From: Cytospora piceicola
Taxonomy: Eukaryota; Ascomycota; Sordariomycetes; Diaporthales; Cytosporaceae
Reading direction: 5' to 3'
Length of the DNA: 64,000 nt
Assembly (NCBI GenBank): GCA_023375675.1
Contig: JALQBC010000019.1
Location: forward strand, 682,001-746,000
Under the pieces are notes generated by a model. The model did no database searches and was not told where the DNA came from. It worked only from the letters and a program-made list of their open reading frames with translations. Positions within the stretch are counted from its first letter, which is position 1; the number at the start of each line of letters is the position of its first letter. The translations under genes were made by a program, and so were the position numbers. Shown in pieces: positions 9,745 through 19,528 of the stretch.

Positions 9745-12564
9745 TAGGGATGCCTAAAAACACTGTTTTTTTTATAACATACTGTTTTTAGTATAGCTAT
9801 TGAAAAAAACTGTTTTTTACGTTTTTTACTCTATAATTACTATTTTAGGATTAGCGTATCCGGATATAGCCTAGTGCTACTAGTTACGTAACTAAATTTT
9901 ACCTACCGGCACCTATTTTAAACGTCTATTACTAATAACAGTAATATTATAGCTAACTATTATTACTTTTCTTCCTTTTCTACCTTAACTATTACTATAA
10001 TAGCCTTTATTTACCTACTTTCCTACCTTTCGAATTACTTTACAATACCTAACTAGTTAGTAGACACCTTTATTAAGCGATATTTTACGTTATTAGGCAT
10101 TCTTAAAGGTAAATTAATAGAGTATTACTACTATTATTCCTATTAGAAAGCTTTATCTGCTAATAACGCTAACCGCCTAAGAAACTATCTTTTAAATTAT
10201 ATAGCCTTTAAAACCTCGAATTTTACTTCCGAAGTTTTCGAATAGCCCCGGGTACCTCGGAAGCGATAGCGGCGTATTATAGACGGCGGTATTAGCGTTA
10301 TCTCGAATAAAGACTATCGTTAGGCTACCCTTTTCGCTACTACCGCTATTATCTGTAAAAGAAGCCTTTTTAACCTTTTTAAAAGTAGACGATAGGCAGC
10401 CTTCTTTTAAAGGTTATTACTAGTTTAGTAGCCTTTTAACTAAAAAAAGGTCGGCCGGCTATTATCCGTTATATATAGAGATATACAGTTTTCCGTATAA
10501 GGTTATATTAACTAGACGCTTTACTTTAATATTATTTTTAACGCTTTAAATAACGTAGTTAACTATCGGATAATTAATATTTCCGTTTACGTTTTTAGCC
10601 GTTATACCTTTTATTAAAAGACTTTTAATATAAAAGAAGTATAATATATAACAGAAAACTATATATTTCTGTTTTAAAGCGAGATTAACAAGATTTACGA
10701 TAGCGATTAAAGCTATATTAACTCTATCTGTATAGATATAAATAAGATAATAAAATCTATTTATACAGCTTTTTTTTATATATTAAAACTACGTTATTAT
10801 TTGTTTTCTTTTTATAATTTTTACAGGCTATAGCTAATAGTTAAAGATATAATCGAGTAGCTGTTTTTATTTAAGGACGTTTTTTAAAAGGCTTCGACTA
10901 TCGTAACTTTCTTTTCGAAGTTAAAACTATAGCTTAGCTATTTATAAAGTTATTAGAGATAATATAACAGGCTTCGGACGTTTATTAAAAGGTAAGCAGA
11001 TAAAACCTTCTTTATAAAAACCTTATACTAATAACTTTATCTTCTTATAGTATTATTACCTGTTAAAGTACTTAATTTAACTTATTAGATTCCGTTAAAT
11101 CGAACCGAGATACTTTTAAGGCTTATAACTGTAAAGAAAATATCTAGCAGCTTAAAAAGAAGGTAATAAGTAGAGGTAATATACTGTTACCTTTTATAAG
11201 CGAGACTATTAACGATTAGACTTTTTAGGTAGATTTCGAAGCTATAGTCGAGGTTTTAAAGCTGTTAAACGTTACTTAGTACTCTTTTAAAGCTAATAAC
11301 GTCTATATCGGCTTTATAATAAACCGCTAAGTTAGTATAAAGATCGCGTAGTAGGATATCGATTAATTAAAGTAGTATAATAACGTCGATTTCTTAAGGC
11401 TGTATAGTATATAGGAACGGAGTTTCGAAACTTAAACTTACCTTATTTATTACGTTACTAACGCTTTACGGCTAGATATTTTCTTTACCGGTATCTTATT
11501 AGATCGGAAGGCTTTTACTATAGTTAACGAATAGTTAAAAGCCTATACTTTTAATAATAATAAATATACAGAAGTTCTCGTAGAGTTTATAGACTTTTAT
11601 AATCGTTATAGTTTATTTATACCTACTAGCCTTTTATATAAGGCTAGTTTAAAGCCGACGGTAGTATAGGCTTATTTAGAAATATAAGGCTTAAAACTAG
11701 CCGTCTTAGTATAAAAGGTTTTTAATATGCTCGGAAATGTTACGATGCATTAGAATGATAGAGGTAAAGCTGTAATTCTAATGTAAATGTGAGTATTTTA
11801 GCTAAAGAAACAGAAGGAAGGAGGCTAAGCGTAGTATCCTTCTTCGAAAGGTTTAAATCTAAAGGTAACGGCGAGGCTAGGTAGGTTGCCTGGTCTGTAT
11901 GTAGGCGCCAGATCAGGTGACCCTTAGCCCTTACGCCGTTCCGTTATAGGAAACTCGGTACTATTAGAACAGTCCTTTTCGGCGATTAATTATATATATT
12001 TTAAGGTACGGAACCGCCTTAAAACGGATAACGTCGATATATAGGCGTTTTACTTTATTAATAACCGTGTCTTTTATCGTTTTAAGAATTTAAGCTATAT
12101 AGGTAAATAACGCTAAAACTAACTAAAGGATAGTAACTAGCTACGACTTAAAAATAAGTATATAAAGTTCTTTTATAAAACTAGCTAAAGCGATAAGGCT
12201 AGCGATACCTTTATAGCCGAAAGTATTATAATAGCCGACTTTAATAGCTATTATATCTTCGGGCCTGTAGAGGAGAAAGACCTTATACAGTTAAGCACGG
12301 CTGCTAGGTTTACAATCGAGGTTAAAAGCGACGATTCTAAAGACGAACTATTAGACTTAACAGATCTCGAATTAAGCTTAGAAGAAGAGTAATTAAAATA
12401 GCGCCTATAGCGTCCTATAGCGCCTTCAGGGGCTAGTAATAGCCTTAATATTACCCTTTATAGAAGGGTATTTCAAATATTATGTTTTTTTTAAAAAAAT
12501 CTGTATAATATAGCATTTCATACACAAAAAACAAAAAACAAAAAAAACAGGTTGGGCATCCCTA
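9745..12564. mobile_element. hAT-like DNA transposon, RIP-degraded
   Basis: A 2,820-bp AT-rich island in GC-richer DNA, bounded by short inverted ends: TAGGGATGCC at the left (9745) and GGCATCCCTA at the right (ending 12564). It is flanked by a perfect 8-bp direct repeat CTTGACAA (9737-9744 and 12565-12572). An 8-bp duplication and TAGGG-type ends are the hallmark of hAT-superfamily elements. No intact transposase remains; the interior is saturated with TAA/TAG codons and TpA dinucleotides, as RIP produces. It inserted 54 bp upstream of the FAD monooxygenase ATG, so it interrupts that promoter or 5' leader. It contains a solo LTR at 11738-11948. Confidence 0.85.
11738..11948 (+). mobile_element. 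Solo LTR of the gypsy-A family inside the hAT-like element
   Basis: This 211-bp segment matches the LTRs at 45056-45263 and 61116-61324 throughout, beginning TGTTACGATGCA and ending CGCCGTTCCGTTATA. It is flanked by a perfect 5-bp duplication GGAAA (11733-11737 and 11949-11953). It is therefore a solo LTR left by recombination. It entered the hAT-like element after the latter had inserted, and is visibly less mutated than the surrounding hAT sequence. Confidence 0.88.
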
Positions 12565-12572
12565 CTTGACAA

Positions 12573-13622
12573 CTCTGGTTTTACATGTAAGAACGAGCGC
12601 AAATCGTTCTAAATTGGCAGGGAGGGAGATTTATGAAAGCAGCTGAGATTATTGCAGGCCCTCACGAGCTTTAGTAAGTAAGCCACCACCACCCTATACC
12701 GATGGAGGTTATTATCTTCTATTCATGTACTGCGACTCGTCTAAGAATGATATCACTACATAAGTACACAGTGGAGAACGTGTATCTGGAAGTTCCCGAT
12801 TGGATCGGCGATCGCATGTAAGCTGACAAGGAGAGTTTAAGTCCTGCAACGGAGTTTACGAATTCCTAGATCCAACCAACCTGCATGCCGGTTTATAACT
12901 ATACAGGAACTACTCCCTGGGTACTGATGACTAATCGGGGATCACGAAGGCCAAAAGCCTCAAGCCAGGATTCTCGGAGCCGAGCTCCTTAACGCACAGC
13001 ACAGGCAATCCTCTCGTTAAGGTGCCGAATTCTATCTACCCTAGGGTACTAATTCCGAGGTGAGTTGCTATACACCTCCATTGGGTTAATCAAAGGTTCA
13101 AGATGAGCCGTACCAGGCAGGGGGATTGTCCGTAGTACTGCTTCTCCTAGCTTCTATGCGAGGAGGCTTCGTTGGGCCAGCCGCGAGACCCACGTAGCGA
13201 ACACACAAAGTAGATACCCATAGGAGTTGTGAGAAGAGGTACAGGACCGGCACCTTTGTTGGTAGGTTCAGAATTAACATTCACTACCCCAGTGGAGGTG
13301 TAGTTTCGGGGTTGGCAAATAATGCGTATTGCTAGTCGGCTACTACTCATCTCAATCTCCCAAAACACTCGAACCCGAAGTTTTTCGCCATATGTCAGGT
13401 CATCACAATCAGTATAGGAAGACAGGCATCAAGATTAGACCCGAGATTCGAACAAAATACCAATTGGCATAAGCACAGAACAATGAATGTATTCAACATC
13501 AGAAATAGTCTGAACAAAGGAAAGATTGCTTGGAAGTGACAGATATATGCACACATGAGTTTATGTTAGGGGTTGACAATGGTAAAGGGTGATACACGAA
13601 CGACTAAACACTATCCAGCTCA
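12573..13622. other. Gene-free interval
   Basis: About 1 kb. Its left part is the original upstream region of the FAD monooxygenase, displaced by the hAT-like element; its right part is the 3' side of the SDR gene. The minus-strand frames at 13098-13368 have no recognisable motif. I see nothing else that I can support. Confidence 0.55.
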
Positions 13623-14667
13623 TTACTTAATGCGAGAAAATACCTCCTGGGTATGTGCCCAGATCCTTTTGTCAATGCCTCGCTTCCTATAACTCTCGAG
13701 GACCTTCTCATTGTTGACAGAATCTCCATTCTCATTGACCAGGAAAACACCACCCTTGCTTCTCCCGGCCTTCTGCAGGCCTCCGGTTAGCGGGACCACG
13801 CCATCGTCGACGCTATACCGCGCACTGGTGGCGGTGAACAAGCCCCTCTTGCCCGCCTCGTCTATGTCCCTGGCAAAGAGCTTAACCACCGGCGCCACGA
13901 GGTAACGCAGAAACACGCCCCGGACGCCACCACTGATGCGGTAGAACAGCGGCGTGGCCACAAGCCCAGGGAACTGATGGGCAAAGCTGACCCGAGGATA
14001 CTCGGACGCGAAGTGCTCCATGGACAGGGTCAACATGGTGGTGGAATGGAAGTTGCTAGAGGAGACCGAGAAGTTCTTAGGGTTGTCCAGAGACAGGTCG
14101 TCCTCGTGAATTGGGCCTTCCTTGCCGCCTGCGAGGATATTTACGACGCGGGGGCTTCGGGACTTGTTCAGCAGAGGCAGTAGTAACTGTGTGATCCGAG
14201 TGCGGGAATAGTACCGCGTCGTCATACTAGCATCAAGCCCCTCGTTGGTGTCTAAAACAGCATATAAGTATACGGCAGAGTAAATTAAGGTTGTCGACGG
14301 GAACCAAATTACCTTGTCTTCCATCCATTGAAAAGAAGCCCACAGACAAAAAGAGCAAGTCCAGAGAGGACTCCTTGGTCTTAACGATCTCAGCCACTTT
14401 ACTAGCGTCTTTGATGAGCGAGACGTTCTTCTCGATGATTTCGTATCTGCCACGGGGGTTCAGCTGGCGCAATTCGTCTGAAATAGAAGCCGCAGAGGCT
14501 GCATTGCGTGCGACAAAATAGACCCGAGGCTCGGCGGTGTGCTGTGCAAACTGCTTGAGGACCCCAAGGCCAATACCGGAGGTTGCGCCAACAAACAGAG
14601 CGACATGGGGCCCCTTCACGCTCGAGAGGCGGTTGTTGGAACTGACCATAGTCTGAAGATCAACCAT
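13623..14667 (-). CDS. Short-chain dehydrogenase/reductase without visible YxxxK
   Basis: Predicted 327-residue NAD(P)-binding Rossmann protein. Exon 1 is 14667-14313, intron 14312-14252 (GTAATT...TTTAG, 61 bp), exon 2 14251-13623; the junction reads GRQ-DTNEGLD. I chose the ATG at 14667 (MVDLQTMVSSNNR) because related fungal SDRs start this way; 14694 and 14649 are in-frame alternatives. The cofactor motif is FVGATSGIG, followed by LDLLFLSVG in the NNAG position. The expected catalytic Tyr-x3-Lys region reads NFHSTTM (about residues 185-191), without Tyr or Lys. Such non-canonical SDRs occur in fungal metabolite clusters and may use another residue or act non-catalytically. The C-terminal part ends VLESYRKRGIDKRIWAHTQE. 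Substrate unknown; grouped with the cluster by position only. Confidence 0.82.
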
Positions 14668-15743
14668 ATTCACGAATGTCAGTCGCAGAAACACGAGGTT
14701 CTGCAGCTGCTGAAAAAGGGTGTAGTAGGATGGTTGGATGTAGTTGTCGCTATCGTGATGATCAAGTTGAGCAAGTCACAGCGCGTTCGTGTTTTGCTGG
14801 GAGATCTAGGGATACCTTTAAATCACAGTTCGAAGTCACATGCATATTCTTCTGTACATCAGTACATTTTACATAAGCCTTGTTCTCACGCGCCGGAGTT
14901 GTTTGCAACTCCGAACTCCACGATTATTACTGCGGCACATGATTACAAAGCAATACGCGTTTGCACTCGGCCGAGCTGATATCATATTTTCTTTGTTGGC
15001 AGCTTGGCCAAACCCTGCCAGCTCACCACTTGGGCAATATAGCTGGTACTGTGGTATTGTATACGTGGTTAGCCCGAACTGGTGCGCCTCACCTGAGCAG
15101 TACCTTGAAGTATATAGCAGTTGACTTTAGGGCTCCTTGTTCCTCAGCGGGCCATTTGATGACCCGAGCGGTAGCTGTCCGTCGTAATCGGGTATCAAAT
15201 GGAAATACCCGATTACTTTTCGCTCACATTATGTGCCACTCTCCAGAGGATCAAGGAAGCATTTCCCTGCAGCATCTGCATAAGCTGAGCCAGTAAATAT
15301 GCCCCACACTGGTGTTGTATGTAGTTTACATATATCAAATATCATATGATTCATCATACCATGGTGGATACCGTGTACTTGCATGTACCTCGAGTAATTC
15401 TAGTACTCTTGTACAATTGTACCTATATGCCGGGCTGGTGGGAGTTCAACCACAACCGGGTCGGCAATGGGAACAGACTAGTTGCAACCACGGGGTTCTG
15501 TGTCCATCGGATTAAGACAATCGCTAAATGTTGTATGAGCGAGTGAGATATTCAAGGGAAGAGGGGATTAATATAATCAGGTTGTCAGGTTCAGGTCCAG
15601 GTATTGGAGGACCACTTGTGATAGTCGACTCTTGTATTAATCATTTCAGACGCTTCTTCCATCACACTACGTGATAGACATACCAATATACTAATACGGA
15701 TCGAGTACTTGCCGTTGTTGATTACCATAAGCTCGCATCGGCT
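14668..15743. other. Intergenic interval with inverted repeats
   Basis: Promoter side of the SDR and upstream side of the P450 fragment. The open frames at 14961-15296 and 15312-15546 have no recognisable motif. The interval contains the overlapping inverted repeats at 15152-15215, listed separately. Nothing else is supported. Confidence 0.5.
15152..15215. repeat. Overlapping inverted repeats (alternative hairpins)
   Basis: Arm CCATTTGATGACCCGA (15152-15167) pairs with TCGGGTATCAAATGG (15188-15202), with one bulged base. The middle arm also forms a perfect 11-bp hairpin, TAATCGGGTAT (15185-15195) with ATACCCGATTA (15205-15215). The two pairings are mutually exclusive. It may be an operator-like palindrome or a transposon footprint; no function is claimed. 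Confidence 0.6.
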
Positions 15744-16011
15744 GCTATCTTTCTCGACACTGCACTGCTTGTAGAGGCATGGCTGCGGCGAGACCGAAGG
15801 TTTGATTCAGTCCCAGGGCCTGGCGGTTATCCCCTAATAGGCCTTGGCCCCTTCCTCCCTTTTCATACCCCTCAAATCTTCTACGACTGGCCCTTGAAAT
15901 ATAGCGATATCTTCAAGTTCCGCGTGGGCTAATACATTCTTGTTATCATCAATACGCTGCGGTTGCGCATTCTATCCCGCGGTGGGTTCCCCAGTTTTCG
16001 GGAGATACTGT
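15744..16011 (+). pseudogene. Cytochrome P450 N-terminal fragment
   Basis: One frame encodes LRRDRRFDSVPGPGGYPLIG, the basic and proline-rich hinge that follows the P450 membrane anchor, continuing through QIFYDWPLKYSDIFKFRVG. A TAA at 15930-15932 interrupts it, after which the same frame continues with LVIINTLRLRILSRGGFPSF, resembling the next P450 segment (VVVNSP.AV..LL..RG). No start codon is evident upstream, and no I-helix, ExxR or heme motif follows before the regulator gene, so it is a truncated relic. It is a different family from the complete P450 at 28.6 kb, so the ancestral cluster probably had at least two P450s. Confidence 0.75.
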
Positions 16012-17237
16012 AAGTGCACTTGATGCCGTGAGCCACACAGCGGCCACATTCCGGATGCTTGCGGTCACATTTCAAGTTGACGGTACCGCATGCATCACAA
16101 CTGCCCAGGTGGACCGTGTGAGGCTGTGAGGCTATATCGAAAATTCTAGTAATCTAGATAATTAATAATATCAGGCCCACAGGGTCACCTGACTGCCCTC
16201 AGGGCGACCTGTCAAAACGGCTATATATAGGGGCCTTCCCTTCCCTCAGGCACCACCAAAACTAAGGGTATTACCTCTAATATAAAGGACTTACACCCAT
16301 TTGCCTATTGTCTCTATTGTTCCCTCTCATCTCGCCCACCATTTTATCTATCGTGACCTTCGTACAGACCGCAACTTTGGCTGCCGTAGGGGCTCAAGTG
16401 GAGAACTTGTAGGCATGATAAGATCGAGAACTTGAGTTCGCGTCGGTCGTTAAATCTACATAGTACATAGGTAGGTAGATCGCATGTGGGGTACTTGGAT
16501 CTACAAAATAAGCGTTGATATGTTACAGTCGACAACTGAATAGTGGGTGGACGACGGGATTGGATATAAACTCAAGCTCTTGACAACAGCCATCGCAATT
16601 TTTAATGTTTGACCCAACAGCACTGGAGAGAGGCCCAGATGCTTACTTTCCTCTGGAAACAACCGATTCTTCCGCGTCAAGACAAATGTGATAAGGATTA
16701 AGCCAAGGATTCAAGTAGTAAATACAATGAAGTCATCAAATTATTTGTACTAATGTTAGAGCTGATGTAAGTACAGTAGAGTCACACAACGCAGGAGTCT
16801 CTTTGCACACCATACAGACTTCCATCCCATCAATTGCTTACTACCTAGGCAACCACGTTGTCGAGGTACATATACAACCCGGGGGAACAATTAAAGCAGT
16901 AGATAGATCCTGCCGTGGTTTTGCGCTGTAACGTACCTAAGTATGTACCGTCAGCTATCACTTACAGGGTCTGGAATCCCCCGCACGATCCTGTTGGGAT
17001 ATTTGCCGGTGAGTGACACATCTGCTGTGGTTAGCGCATGCACAGCCGCTGACGTTGGTTGCTTTTGTTTATTCTGGTAGGTGCCACGTTGGTCGACAAC
17101 TCCGGGACTCCGTAAACTCCCAAAAACGCCCACCAAGTAACAATCAGTTGACACTCACTGACTACCATAAGGTAATACTCATCAGAAGTCCGGGTGGGAA
17201 AGAAGCCGTGATAGCTTCAATACTCCGTAACCCTGCC
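16012..17237. other. Gene-free interval upstream of the regulator
   Basis: No gene seen. A segment at about 16120-16360 (GTGAGGCTGTGAGGCTATA..., then CTATATATAGGGGCC, then a CT-rich run) looks like a promoter-bearing LTR fragment, but I found no second copy or target duplication. The right part is the promoter region of the Zn2Cys6 gene and includes the ACTCCGG-type boxes listed separately. Confidence 0.45.
17099..17120. promoter_or_regulatory. ACTCCGG-type boxes upstream of the regulator
   Basis: AACTCCGGGACTCCGTAAAC lies about 120-140 bp upstream of the predicted start of the Zn2Cys6 gene: two overlapping ACTCCG half-sites. CCG/CGG triplets are the usual contacts of Zn2Cys6 factors. The same ACTCCGG core recurs three times upstream of the MFS exporter, suggesting autoregulation plus exporter control. 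This is inference from shared words only. Confidence 0.35.
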
Positions 17238-19254
17238 ATGCTCGGACCCGGTCAAACGCGGCAACAGCCTGGAAATGCATGTGACGGTAAGATTCTTCTG
17301 CGCCAGGTGCAAACATTTACAGTTGTATGTGAAGTTTCTCTGACCAGTTCCTGGTGGCCCCCACAGAGTGTCGGAAAAAGAAGCAGCGATGCGATAGGAA
17401 ACGTCCCCGCTGCACCTCCTGTACGAAGCTGCAGGCCGTATGCCACTTCAACGAGAAGCGCGCTGCTTCAAAGGTCCCCAATGGGAGCGCTCTGAAGACT
17501 CTTGATACGCGCTTAGGTATGTTATTTACCAAGTCAACTACTCGCGATGTGCGAAGTGCCTTAAAATTGATGAGATATTACGTGATTTCGTACCAGGTCA
17601 GATTGAGCGACGTTTGCAGCCCGCCGCCTCAGCCGATTCAACCCACGATGAGAGTCCAGATGGTGAGAGCGAACATTGAAGCCCCTCCGTAGACACCAAG
17701 CCTGTCAGGGACGACATGAGCTAATTTGATATGTCTTTAGCTGTGAGCTGGGCTGAAATCGTGGAGCCAACGGATAGCTCAAGCTTGACCTTGCGACCAG
17801 GCTCTAGTAACGAGTATGGATCACCTGCTTCTGACGACCCAAAGTCCGACCGAGGAAGCAAAGAGCTACACTTATCGGATGTCACCAAGACAGATCTGTA
17901 CGAGCCCCAGAATTTCCATGCTGGACTCTGTACAGGTTCCGTTGACTCATCACTAAGTTGGCGATTAGTATACAACTATATCTCGACCGCGTCCACCCGA
18001 TGCTGCCTATCTTGAGTTCAGCACGAGTTGTCCAGTTGCGTAAAGACACAGACTCCCTCGACCAGTACGGCCGTTGCCTACAACATTCCATGTGGATAAT
18101 TGCTACCGCCTTTTCGAGCCAGTTCGAGAACATTCGGGATAGGCTATACAGCACAACACGATACTTGCTCGACAAGCTGGACTGTGTAGAGCCCTACCCT
18201 GACACTCGCCGAGTGGAACCTACACAGGCCTGGATTCTGATGGTGTTCTATGAACTTATGAAAACCAACTATCACCGCGCATGGCTCAGTGCCGGCCGCG
18301 TCTTTCGTCACGTCCAGATGGCGGAGCTCTACAGCGTCGATGGGGCCATGAAGCCGTGTACGGCCGGAATGGAGACAAATCACATCATAGCAGAGGAGAA
18401 GAGGCGGTGCTTTTGGCTTGCATACTGCCTAGACCGTGTCATCAGCGTCCTCGAAACCACGCCGTTAAGTCTTGGCGAGGAAGTGGTGAGCTTGCATTTA
18501 TAGGAAGAAGCATACGAAAGCCTCATGCTAACCATGTTACCGTCATCAGATCTATACGCGCCTACCTTGCCCAGACTCTGAATTTCACAGCGGTGTCATC
18601 ACGCCGCAGCCCTTCTTGTCTGAGGCCATGGCGTCCAGAGAGCCGCGACGGTATCCGATTCTTGCAGAATGTGCCATAACGGCCACCATCTTTGGCCGAG
18701 CCCTCATACACCAGCAAACTTCGATCGTGGAAAAGGCTTACAGCAGTCCTCCCACTGACTACCTAGCAAGACGCAACTGGCTCGAGGGGCTGTTGACTGC
18801 ACGCATCGAAACCCTTCGCATCAATGGTTCACAAGATCTAATAGCTTCCGATCCCATGGAGGCATTTACTGCCATATTGACTTATTCAGCGGTCCTCTAT
18901 CTCTGGCATATCGCAGATCTTCTGTTGGATCAGGACGAAGATCAGTCGTTACTATTGCCCCTGTCAGCACGAGGCCTAGCCTCGGCACGAGACTTATGCA
19001 CCCTAGCTCAGGATTTCGAGCTCCACGGCCTCTTCAGAGCTCATGTGTTCTTGCCTATCCCCTTATTTTTTGCCGCGTATAGACTTAGGTCTTACTTGGA
19101 GATGGAAGGATACAACGGTGGGCATGACGAGAAAGCACAGATAGAGAAGTTGATCAACACATGTTTGGAAGTATTACGCAAGCTTCAGACTGTCAATAAG
19201 CTTGCTAGTCGCGTTCTCTGGCAGTATCACTCGCGTCGTTTTCGGCCCCTTTGA
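17238..19254 (+). CDS. Zn2Cys6 transcription factor with Fungal_trans domain
   Basis: Predicted pathway-type regulator of about 547 residues in six exons: 17238-17286, 17367-17516, 17597-17662, 17741-17897, 17969-18485 and 18550-19254. The DNA-binding cluster crosses intron 1 and is canonical: C15-x2-C18-x6-C25-x6-C32-x2-C35-x6-C42, with the basic CRKKKQRCDRKRPRC core. A linker LGQIERRLQP (short coiled coil) follows. The Fungal_trans-type domain starts at IQLYLDRVHPMLPIL and includes EEKRRCFWLAYCLDRV and EEVIYTRLPCPD, which crosses intron 5 (18486-18549). The frame change near 17.9 kb is explained by an intron: 17898-17968 (71 bp, GTACGA...TTAG) is my choice, with 17881-17957 also keeping the frame (545 residues). 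The gene therefore appears intact. Its position beside a divergent MFS exporter suggests a cluster-specific activator. Confidence 0.85.
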
Positions 19255-19528
19255 TTATAACCTGATGTTATGTAGATACATGAGTAGGGCATGGGTTGAA
19301 GTAGCAGGAGGTCAGGATCAGTAGTTCGCTCTTTGGCCTCTATTATTCAGCAATTTGATAATTATTCCTTCGCTCCGTGACCACACACCTAGGGCTCGAT
19401 CAGTTATATGAAATTAGCAGTATGGTATTATTGAGGACAGTTGTTGTGTTCCACCACTGTATACAAAATCGTTACCGTTCCCCGGATGGGGCAGTGACCC
19501 TTATCACCCTGGTTCTGCCTATGCCCTG

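Noticed and set aside
16120..16360. Possible solo LTR with TATATATA promoter and CT-rich run
   Set aside because: No second copy in the window and no flanking duplication; left as a remark under the intergenic interval.
17930..18015. Apparent frameshift in the Zn2Cys6 gene
   Set aside because: Introns with acceptable splice signals restore the frame, so a pseudogene call is not needed.
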